Part shown: piece by piece, positions 7,819 through 12,097 of the stretch
Layout of the letters: each line of letters begins with the position of its first letter
Position numbering within the stretch: the first letter of the stretch is position 1
Assembly: GCA_052387815.1 (NCBI GenBank)
Contig: JBQTIU010000090.1
Location: forward strand, 1-12,097
DNA from: JBQTIU01 sp052387815
Lineage (GTDB): Bacteria; Pseudomonadota; Alphaproteobacteria; CACIAM-22H2
Length of the DNA stretch: 12,097 nt
Direction of reading: 5' to 3'
Translations under genes and position numbers: made by a program
Notes under the pieces: model-generated
The model's database searches: none
What the model was told of the DNA's origin: nothing
What the model saw: only the letters and a program-made list of their open reading frames with translations

Positions 7819-7842
7819 TCGTCCTCCGGGGGCGGGTATTAT
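7813..7842 (+). promoter_or_regulatory. Weak sigma70-like promoter for the secreted Cys-rich gene
   Basis: TTGTAG at 7813-7818 and TATTAT at 7837-7842 are separated by 18 bp. The -10 is five-sixths consensus, while the -35 is weak and overlaps the DUF2783 stop codon. Transcription would begin near 7849, which would make the GTG at 7847 unusable and favour the ATG at 7865. Confidence 0.35.
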
Positions 7843-7864
7843 TGGCGTGAGGTTGGTCCGAGCG

Positions 7865-8431
7865 ATGGTCATGTGGCATCGTGTAGCACTCGTCGCTGGC
7901 GCCGCGATCGCGCTCTCGCTCGCGGCCCCGGGCATCGCCAGGGGGCACGGCAGCGGGCTGCCGGCTCCCGACCCGCCGGACACCTGGCGGGTCATGCACT
8001 GGGCGGACGAGGCCAGCACCAGCAAGTGCGTCGGCAAGCCATCGACGCCGCTGTGCGCGGTGGAGACCTTCCTTGCGTGCTTCGTGCGCAAGGACGACCG
8101 GCTGTGCCGCATCGGAGGGGGTCCGCACGAACCGCAGCGTTTTTATGAGTCCCGCAAGACGCTCATAAGTTACTGGAGGTATCGCGTGGTGTCCGCCAAA
8201 CGCCTCAAAGCCGAGGAGATTCCCGAGGAGGCCAACGAGAGCCGGGGGGGCGTGAAGCGGCATGAGCGGTACACCGTGCGGCCCGGCGACACGATGCTGG
8301 AGCTTCGCTACGTGCTGTGTTTTATAGGCGCGGATCCATGCGGGTCTGAGGATCGCCGCCTCTACTACTTCGTCCGCCAGTTCAAGGACCGCTGGCGCGT
8401 GATCACTGCGTACGGTCCGCGCGAGGGCTGA
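7865..8431 (+). CDS. Secreted six-cysteine hypothetical protein, paralogue of the left-edge gene
   Basis: No described family is recognised. From the ATG at 7865 the protein has 188 residues. It begins with a probable signal peptide: MVMWHR, a hydrophobic core to about residue 22, then APGIA-RG as the likely cleavage region. The mature part has a Pro-rich PAPDPPDTW start and six cysteines (C55, C64, C72, C81, C152, C159) whose spacings 9-8-9-71-7 match the 9-8-9-69-8 of the left-edge protein. Other shared motifs are STSKC, PLCAVE, ACFVRK, CRxGxG, YRVxSAK, VRPGDTMLELR and YYFVRQF with RWRV. An alternative GTG start at 7847 adds six residues but lies at the predicted transcript start; GAGG is 12 bases before the ATG. 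It runs in the same direction as the paa operon, 46 bp after DUF2783, and converges on the lysozyme-like gene. Export and disulfides are inferred. Confidence 0.75.
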   Translation: MVMWHRVALVAGAAIALSLAAPGIARGHGSGLPAPDPPDTWRVMHWADEASTSKCVGKPSTPLCAVETFLACFVRKDDRLCRIGGGPHEPQRFYESRKTLISYWRYRVVSAKRLKAEEIPEEANESRGGVKRHERYTVRPGDTMLELRYVLCFIGADPCGSEDRRLYYFVRQFKDRWRVITAYGPREG

Positions 8432-8446
8432 GCGGAGCGGCTTTGC

Positions 8447-9433
8447 TCACGGCAGGCCGCGGAAGCGAAAATGATCGTTGCGCCATGTCTCACGGACCCG
8501 CTCATTCTCTCTCTGCTCCGCGAGTGCGTCGCGCAATCGGTCCCCGTAACCGGCCCGCGACAGCTCGACGATGGCAGCGAAGCTATCCCTCTTCATAACG
8601 CCGATCTCCGAGATCTTGTCGCGGAGCCCGCGCGCCAGGCGCTCGGACTCGGAGAGGTTTCGCACCACTTTTTGGATGGCATTGCGGATGAACCCCGCTC
8701 CGCGTGCGCCTCCTTCCCGGAACAGCACGTCGGCGATCGCGGCCGCCGTGAAGGGGTTGCCGATCTCGACCAGCCGGGCGCTGCCGCCCACTTCCTTCAG
8801 AGCCTGGGTGTCGAAATACCACTTGTAGACGAGCAGACGCTGGGCAGGCGTGAGGTCAGCGGGTGTGCCGACCCCGCGAATTTCGGGAATGCGTCGGCTC
8901 TCCTGCGCGTCGCGCAAGGTCGACCTCGTGATGCCGCTCGAGGCGCCGTTGCTGTCGACCTTGAGCCCGCCTTCTGCGGCGAGGGTCTCCGCATAGGCGA
9001 ATCGTTCCGTGGGCGAGAGCGCGTAAGACGCCTCAAGCGCCTCTTTGAGCTTGTCCCAGTCAGCCGGGGCGATGGGCTGGTTACGGGGCGGGTATGGGGG
9101 CGGTTCTATTCTCACGAACGCATCCAGGCCGGGACCGTAATAGGCTCGCATCCGCTCTTCCGACACGGTTGGCTCGTTCGCGCGCGGGGCCGAAGGTCCG
9201 CGTTGCGGGCGGCGATCGCCGGTCCGCAAGTATCGGATAAAACCGCCGTCTTCGGGCGCGAACCGGCCGCCGCTGCTGCCCGGCGTCTCGGCGGGCCAGC
9301 GCCGCTGGTCGGGGCGATACTTGCGGTCGGCGGCGTAGTCAAGCTCGCGGCGTTCCACGGCCTCTTTGAACCGGCGCATCGCCGCCAGCATGGCGTGATA
9401 CCCATCGTCGTCCGGCTCGGCGGGGGATGCCAT
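8447..9433 (-). CDS. GH108/TtsA-type lysozyme-like protein with N-terminal extension
   Basis: From the ATG with AGGAG seven bases upstream the protein has 328 residues. Residues about 138-256 resemble glycoside hydrolase family 108 muramidases plus their small peptidoglycan-binding tail. Marks are PTERFAYAETLAAEGG with the E154-G-G catalytic signature, SSGIT at 165-169, the TPADLTPAQ/VYKWYFD segment, and AAIADVLFREGG leading to FIRNAIQKV. The DPxDxGG segment usual between EGG and GIT is shortened. The first 130 residues are charged and probably disordered. They contain RRWPAETPGSSGGRFAPED, similar to Pro-Gly-rich segments seen in phage-related proteins. There is no signal peptide, so delivery would need a holin or secretion system, neither of which is in the window. 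Its own AT-rich promoter region and unrelated neighbours suggest acquisition, perhaps as a phage remnant. The fold call is moderate; activity is uncertain. Confidence 0.6.
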   Translation of the reverse strand: MASPAEPDDDGYHAMLAAMRRFKEAVERRELDYAADRKYRPDQRRWPAETPGSSGGRFAPEDGGFIRYLRTGDRRPQRGPSAPRANEPTVSEERMRAYYGPGLDAFVRIEPPPYPPRNQPIAPADWDKLKEALEASYALSPTERFAYAETLAAEGGLKVDSNGASSGITRSTLRDAQESRRIPEIRGVGTPADLTPAQRLLVYKWYFDTQALKEVGGSARLVEIGNPFTAAAIADVLFREGGARGAGFIRNAIQKVVRNLSESERLARGLRDKISEIGVMKRDSFAAIVELSRAGYGDRLRDALAEQRENERVRETWRNDHFRFRGLP

Positions 9434-9498
9434 CTTCGATCTCCTGCTCGGCGTCCCGCAGCCCACGGCCGAGACCCGAATCAGCCTATTACGTTCTC

Positions 9499-9526
9499 AT
9501 AATATTCCGACCATCATCATTGTCAA
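9499..9526 (-). promoter_or_regulatory. Near-consensus sigma70 promoter for the lysozyme-like gene
   Basis: Read on the minus strand, TTGACA (9526-9521) is followed after 16 bp by TATTAT (9504-9499): six of six and five of six consensus bases. Transcription would start near 9492, giving a leader of about 60 bases before the ATG at 9433. It is the best promoter match in the window. Confidence 0.7.
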
Positions 9527-9543
9527 GCACAAAATGGTCTTGT

Positions 9544-9575
9544 CGTTGTTATATACAACTATTTGATAAACAACG
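9544..9575. repeat. Nested inverted repeats upstream of the lysozyme-like promoter
   Basis: The outer arms are CGTTGTT (9544-9550) and AACAACG (9569-9575). Inside the left half sits a second palindrome, GTTGT-TATAT-ACAAC (9545-9559). So one half-site, GTTGT or its complement, occurs three times. The block lies just upstream of the -35 box, a usual place for an activator. Binding by any protein is inference. Confidence 0.45.
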
Positions 9576-9696
9576 CATTTCCAATCAGCCGTATCGCTTT
9601 TCACTACGGGGGATGGCGCTTCCGGGTTCAACCATGAATGTTTCGGTCAGCCACAGCGCCGATCCTCGAACGGGACGGCGCTTGAGAGTCCGCCGC

Positions 9697-10647
9697 CTAC
9701 CCCTGCAACGCCTTCCACAGCTCGAGGTCGCGCCGCGCGGTCCAGATGCGGGGGGCCTCGATGCCCTTGGCCTCGTCGTAGGCGCGGGCCACGCAGAACG
9801 GCATGCAGTGCTCGAAGATCGCCCACTGTCCGTAGCGGCGGCTCAAGAGCGCATAGGCGCGGTCGTAGACCTGCTTGAGGCTCAGGCGCGCCTTCACGCC
9901 CTTCTTCGCCGCGGCATACAGCAATCTGACGAATTCCTCGGTGCCGCGGATCGCTTTCTCGCAAGCGGCGGGCGTCATCAGCGCCGCGCCGCGGCCGGGG
10001 ACGAGCTTGCGGGGCTTGAGGGCGCGCAAGCGGGCGAGCGTCTTGGGCCAGTCCTCGAGATGGGCGTCGCCGCAATAGGGCGTGGCCCCTTCCTCGACGA
10101 GGTCGCCTGAGAACAGCACCCGATCCTTGGGCAGCCAGGCGATGGTGTCGCCCCGCGTATGGCCGGGCCCGAGATGCAGGAGCCGCACTTCGCGCTTGCC
10201 CATCATGATGGTGAGCTCGCGCTCGAAGATGAGATTGGGCCAGGTGAGGCCGGGAACGGTCTCGACCGCCTGGAACAGGCGCGGGAAGCGCTGCACCTCG
10301 GACCTGAAGTCCTGCCGCCCGCGTTCCTTGATCAGCTCGTGGGTGCCGCGGCTGGCGACGATATGGGGCGCGCCGTAGCCCGAGGCGCCCATGACGCGGA
10401 CCGCGTGGTAATGGGTGAGAACCACGTACTTGATCGGCTGGTCGGTCACCGTGCGGATATGGCCGACCAGCTCCCGCGCCATCGCCGGCGTGGCGCGGGC
10501 GTCGATCACCATCACGCCGTCGTCGCCGACGATCACCCCCGAATTGGGGTCGCCCTCGGCAGTGAGGCAATAGGCGCCCTCGGCGAGCCTGGCGAAGGTG
10601 ACCTTCTTGTCCGCGAGATCGCCTTGGCTGGCAAACGCCTTGGTCAT
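9697..10647 (-). CDS. MBL-fold metallo-hydrolase with a degenerate second metal site
   Basis: This is a 316-residue metallo-beta-lactamase-fold protein without a signal peptide. The core motifs are GVMVIDARATPAMA, LTHYHAVRVMGASGYG, LLHLGPGHTRGDTIAWLP, LFSGDLVEE and LVPGRGAAL. The first-metal ligands H79, H81 and H163 and the bridging D182 are present. In the HxHxDH motif the Asp and third His are Val83 and Arg84, and the usual PGHG histidine is Arg219, so all private ligands of the second metal are missing. A mono-metal hydrolase is therefore likely. From memory, close relatives with the same HYHAVR signature occur beside FAD monooxygenase/DUF2783 pairs, which suggests a role in the same aromatic route. 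GGGGG lies upstream of the ATG. In-frame sequence continues upstream to 11214 but is repeat-derived, so I reject it as coding. Its substrate is unknown. Confidence 0.85.
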   Translation of the reverse strand: MTKAFASQGDLADKKVTFARLAEGAYCLTAEGDPNSGVIVGDDGVMVIDARATPAMARELVGHIRTVTDQPIKYVVLTHYHAVRVMGASGYGAPHIVASRGTHELIKERGRQDFRSEVQRFPRLFQAVETVPGLTWPNLIFERELTIMMGKREVRLLHLGPGHTRGDTIAWLPKDRVLFSGDLVEEGATPYCGDAHLEDWPKTLARLRALKPRKLVPGRGAALMTPAACEKAIRGTEEFVRLLYAAAKKGVKARLSLKQVYDRAYALLSRRYGQWAIFEHCMPFCVARAYDEAKGIEAPRIWTARRDLELWKALQG

Positions 10648-10672
10648 GTCGGTTACCCCCGAGCAAGCCGCG

Positions 10673-10750
10673 GTCGGCGCGGGACCTATCCCCGTCCGCG
10701 ATAGGGGGCAACGCCCTGGTCGGGCAGCCACAGGCCCGGCGGCGGCCGGC
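10673..10750 (-). repeat. Direct repeat copy A: displaced 3' end of queF
   Basis: This 78-bp stretch is identical, base for base, to 11661-11738. It carries the equivalent of the last 62 bp of queF coding sequence, the stop codon (10686-10688) and 13 bp downstream. There is no queF reading frame upstream of it, so it is an orphan gene end. It lies 25 bp before the MBL start and would sit in that gene's leader. The flanking bases of the two copies differ immediately on both sides. Confidence 0.95.
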
Positions 10751-10781
10751 GGCCCCGTGGATGACCCTACGCCGCGGGGCC
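10751..10781. repeat. Stem-loop abutting direct repeat copy A
   Basis: GGCCCCGTGG (10751-10760) pairs with CCGCGGGGCC (10772-10781) over ten positions with one wobble, around an 11-base loop. It begins at the very base where identity between the two 78-bp copies ends. No T-run follows, so a simple terminator is not supported. Confidence 0.5.
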
Positions 10782-10782
10782 C

Positions 10783-10810
10783 CACATATCGCCGTGGAAA
10801 CTCTGTCCAA
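10783..10810 (-). promoter_or_regulatory. Weak candidate promoter for the MBL gene
   Basis: On the minus strand TTGGAC (10810-10805) and TATGTG (10788-10783) are 16 bp apart. Both boxes are poor matches, but this is the only AT-richer spot upstream of the MBL start. A transcript from here would carry the stem-loop and queF copy A in its leader. Confidence 0.25.
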
Positions 10811-10837
10811 ACAAACGAGGCCGGCTCTAGCATATAG

Positions 10838-10978
10838 GCGCAAGGGGCGGAACGGGGCGAAGAGTATCGCCGGGCCGGCCGGCAGGTGGTGGTGGAGATC
10901 CGCGAAGGGCGAATGGCGGAGGCCATCCATCGCCATCTTGAGGCGATGGCGCTCGCGGCGGCAAAGGAAGGCGTGTGA
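10838..10978 (+). pseudogene. Possible remnant of a protein C-terminus
   Basis: A 46-codon open stretch ends at a TGA and reads GEEYRRAGRQVVVEIREGR followed by MAEAIHRHLEAMALAAAKEGV. It looks like a genuine amphipathic helical C-terminus, with GC-rich third positions. The pattern HRHLEAM resembles the end of FCD-domain GntR regulators, but this is too short to assign. No start codon with a ribosome site is evident, and a TAG lies directly before it. A stem-loop with arms CCATCGCC and GGCGATGG (10927-10949) lies within it. It may also be chance. Confidence 0.25.
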
Positions 10979-11011
10979 GCGCGAAGCCGTAAAGGTCGGG
11001 GCTGCGCCGCC

Positions 11012-11052
11012 CGTCCTGTAGGGGCGGGTTTCAAACCCGCCCCTACAGGACG
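11012..11052. repeat. 41-bp perfect palindrome, REP-like dispersed element
   Basis: Twenty-base arms pair perfectly around a single central C at 11032. The core is GTAGGGGCGGGTTT, then C, then the complement AAACCCGCCCCTAC. Similar GTAGGGGCGGG palindromes recur in intergenic regions of many bacteria, as I recall. It lies 20 bp beyond the brnA-like stop in the leftward direction. There is no T-run on either side, so it is a poor intrinsic terminator, though it could block transcription or stabilise mRNA ends. Confidence 0.85.
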
Positions 11053-11071
11053 TGCGCCTTTATGCGTCGGC

Positions 11072-11242
11072 TCAAAGCACCGTGATTTTGATCTTGCCGG
11101 CCGCGTGCGACGGCACGAGCGATACGGTCTCCGCGGCGGCCCAGTCCCGAGGCTCGGTGCGGGGTGCGTCCGAATAGTCGATCGCGCTGTCCGGCTGCGC
11201 CGCCAGCTCGGCAAGATCCGTACGGTCTTTCCCTTCAGACAT
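11072..11242 (-). CDS. BrnA-like antitoxin, truncated before the DNA-binding domain
   Basis: From the ATG overlapping the end of brnT the product has 56 residues. The N-terminal part TDLAELAAQPDSAIDYSDAP matches the region of BrnA antitoxins that binds the toxin, typically an IDxSDxP motif. BrnA proteins continue into a ribbon-helix-helix domain of about 40 residues. Here the protein ends at GKIKITVL, where the first strand of that domain would begin, and a second in-frame stop follows three codons later. The ATGTCTGA overlap with the brnT frame is the classic toxin-first arrangement. With no DNA-binding domain it could not autorepress. A longer frame from 11332 exists but overlaps brnT sequence. 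It is probably a relic or a minimal toxin-neutralising peptide. Confidence 0.5.
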   Translation of the reverse strand: MSEGKDRTDLAELAAQPDSAIDYSDAPRTEPRDWAAAETVSLVPSHAAGKIKITVL

Positions 11243-11573
11243 GGAAAATCGCTTTTTCAATGGCATCGGCCTTTCGAATCGAGACGATCCTGATTTTGCG
11301 GTTCTCCTTAATTTATACGATAAACAGAACAATATCCAATCCTCGTACCCGAACCCGTGCGTTCCAGCGCGGCGGTGCCCCGGAATGGGCCGTGTCCTTG
11401 CGCTTCAGCACGCGCGCCCAATCGACGCGGGAAACGATCGGGAAGTCGATCCCGTGTTTCCGATAATGCCGCTTCCGATTGGCCTCTTCCCAAACGAAGC
11501 CCTCGACCTCCTCGACCGTTCGCCTGTAGCCGCGATAGCGGCGCGCTGGGGCATCCTGTTTCCCACGATCCAC
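11235..11573 (-). pseudogene. brnT: BrnT-like toxin gene with an in-frame stop
   Basis: BrnT toxins are small ribonucleases of the RelE-like fold. The frame shows FVWEEANRKRHYRKHGIDF, the normal N-terminal segment, then an arginine-rich middle and DIVLFIV, where a TAA (11315-11313) stops it. The 25 codons after the stop, in the same frame, read IKENRKIRIVSIRKADAIEK, then AIFHV and TGA. This is the expected BrnT C-terminus (the RIISxRKA...E motif), and the TGA overlaps the brnA start. So a single nonsense codon, or a very small indel restoring frame, has split the gene. The only upstream start in frame is GTG at 11573, which leaves about 22 extra N-terminal residues and no clear ribosome site. 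Sequencing error is possible. The 3' half is unusually AT-rich, consistent with transfer. Confidence 0.65.
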
Positions 11574-11585
11574 TCGCGATCCACC

Positions 11586-11601
11586 CCCTTCCCCTGAAGG
11601 G
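11586..11601. repeat. Small stem-loop upstream of the brnT remnant
   Basis: CCCTTC and GAAGGG form a perfect 6-bp stem with a 4-base loop (CCCT). It lies 12 bp before the putative brnT GTG. No promoter is visible in the surrounding GC-rich stretch 11574-11638. Confidence 0.35.
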
Positions 11602-11638
11602 CCCGCCGCGTCGCCGCGCCCGGGGACGAGCTAGCCGG

Positions 11639-11656
11639 GCGGCGCGCTTGCGCCGC
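11639..11656 (-). terminator. GC-rich hairpin downstream of queF
   Basis: GCGGCGC and GCGCCGC form a perfect 7-bp stem around a 4-base loop, starting 17 bp past the queF stop. There is no T-tract, so Rho-independent termination is doubtful. It lies outside the 78-bp repeat and is therefore not shared with copy A. Confidence 0.35.
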
Positions 11657-11660
11657 GCGA

Positions 11661-11738
11661 GTCGGCGCGGGACCTATCCCCGTCCGCGATAGGGGGCAAC
11701 GCCCTGGTCGGGCAGCCACAGGCCCGGCGGCGGCCGGC
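11661..11738 (-). repeat. Direct repeat copy B: native 3' end of queF
   Basis: This is identical to 10673-10750. It spans codons for the last 20 or so residues of QueF (PPPGLWLPDQGVAPYRGRG), the TAG stop and 13 bp beyond. Being part of an intact gene, this copy is the donor or reconstituted version. Confidence 0.95.
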
Positions 11739-12087
11739 CGGTCTGCCAGAACACGTCGATCGGCATGCCGCCGCGCGGATACCAGTAGCCGCCGATCCTG
11801 AGCCAGCGGGGGGCGAGCAGCGCCACCAGGCGCTCGGCCACGGCGAGCGTGCAGTCCTCGTGGAACGCGCCGTGGTTGCGGAACGACGCCAAATAGAGCT
11901 TGAGCGACTTGCTTTCGACGATCCACCGCCGCGGCGCGTAATCGATGACGAGATGGGCGAAATCCGGCTGCCCGGTCAACGGACAGAGCGCGGTGAACTC
12001 CGGGCAGGTGAAGCGCGCCAGGTAGAGCCGCTTGGGGTGCGGATTGGCGACCCGCTCGAGGCGGGCTTGCTCGGGGCTCGCCGGCAT
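11674..12087 (-). CDS. queF: QueF, NADPH-dependent preQ0 reductase (start probably outside the window)
   Basis: QueF reduces the nitrile of 7-cyano-7-deazaguanine to preQ1 in queuosine tRNA modification. The visible frame has 137 residues. The nucleophile is Cys35 in FTALCPLTGQPDF with the acid Asp42. The QueF family motif ESKSLKLYLASFRNHG is at 58-73, and FHEDC at 75-79 supplies the catalytic His/Glu. WLRIGGYWYPRGGMPIDVFW and the closing GLWLPDQGVAPYRGRG are the complete normal C-terminus. The short unimodular form is the B. subtilis type. The in-frame sequence stays open from the ATG at 12087 to the window edge, and relatives have about 15-20 more N-terminal residues before PASPEQA, so the true start is likely beyond the edge. 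The last 62 coding bases belong to the 78-bp duplicated repeat. Confidence 0.92.
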   Translation of the reverse strand: MPASPEQARLERVANPHPKRLYLARFTCPEFTALCPLTGQPDFAHLVIDYAPRRWIVESKSLKLYLASFRNHGAFHEDCTLAVAERLVALLAPRWLRIGGYWYPRGGMPIDVFWQTGRPPPGLWLPDQGVAPYRGRG

Positions 12088-12097
12088 AGGGACGCGG

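Larger units (their letters stand above)
9434..9696. other. AT-rich intergenic region without a gene
   Basis: This 263-bp stretch between the divergently placed starts and stops of the lysozyme-like and MBL genes (both leftward) has no coding frame I can support. The part at about 9480-9600 is clearly AT-rich against a strongly GC-rich background. It holds the promoter at 9499-9526 and nested inverted repeats at 9544-9575. The part near 9600-9696 shows nothing recognisable. Confidence 0.6.

Noticed and set aside
5812..8112. Very long open frame on the minus strand (about 766 codons)
   Set aside because: It lies opposite paaK, the monooxygenase and DUF2783, is low in complexity and rich in Arg/Gly/Ala, has no recognisable domain, and is a GC-rich antisense artefact.
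8471..9502. Plus-strand open frame opposite the lysozyme-like gene
   Set aside because: The minus frame has an AGGAG site, a consensus promoter and domain-like sequence; the plus frame has none.
11012..11052. The palindrome as an intrinsic terminator
   Set aside because: The stem is perfect, but no T-run follows on either strand.
10648..11214. N-terminal extension of the MBL frame by about 189 codons
   Set aside because: It runs through the queF fragment and the palindrome, and the MBL homology begins after the ATG at 10647.
11405..11926. Minus-strand open frame across the queF end and brnT
   Set aside because: It is an out-of-frame reading of queF and repeat sequence. The apparent repeat with the MBL extension is only the 78-bp duplication.

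Overview
The window is GC-rich (AT-rich only around 9480-9600 and 11290-11340) and looks like an alphaproteobacterium. This inference rests on codon use, the compact short-type QueF, the PaaN-type ring-opening enzyme without a hydratase domain, and a BrnT/BrnA-type toxin-antitoxin relic. The species cannot be named from the sequence. Both ends cut genes: the Cys-rich protein at the left edge and queF at the right edge.

Layout. (1) 1-816 (+): the 3' part of a cysteine-rich, tandem-module protein of unknown function. (2) 851-7818: a partial phenylacetate (paa) catabolic island in two divergent operons. paaN-paaY run leftward. paaG-paaI-paaK, an FAD aromatic-ring monooxygenase and a small DUF2783 protein run rightward, with 4-11 bp spacings or overlaps. 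The 122-bp divergent intergenic region holds a strong inverted repeat that is a candidate operator. (3) 7865-8431 (+): a second, secreted member of the same Cys-rich family, so two paralogues bracket the paa island. (4) 8447-9433 (-): a GH108/lysozyme-like gene with an AT-rich upstream region and a near-consensus sigma70 promoter, which looks acquired. (5) 9697-10647 (-): a metallo-beta-lactamase-fold hydrolase that has lost the second-metal ligands. (6) 10648-11673: a repeat-rich zone with a degraded reading frame, a 41-bp perfect palindrome and a decayed brnT/brnA pair. (7) 11674 to the right edge (-): queF.

How the genes fit together. PaaK activates phenylacetate to its CoA thioester, PaaG isomerises the ring epoxide to the oxepin, and PaaN is the ring-opening/aldehyde-oxidising enzyme. 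PaaI and PaaY are thioesterases that rescue trapped CoA. The epoxidase PaaABCE and the later beta-oxidation genes are not in the window. The FAD monooxygenase and DUF2783 protein share the paaG operon, and the MBL protein may belong to the same functional set although it is now separated by two genes.

The most unusual structure is a 78-bp perfect direct repeat. One copy is the 3' end of queF plus 13 bp downstream; the other lies 988 bp away, just upstream of the MBL gene. The 910 bp between them hold the degraded toxin-antitoxin pair and the palindrome. This resembles a small element inserted at, or duplicated from, the queF 3' end.
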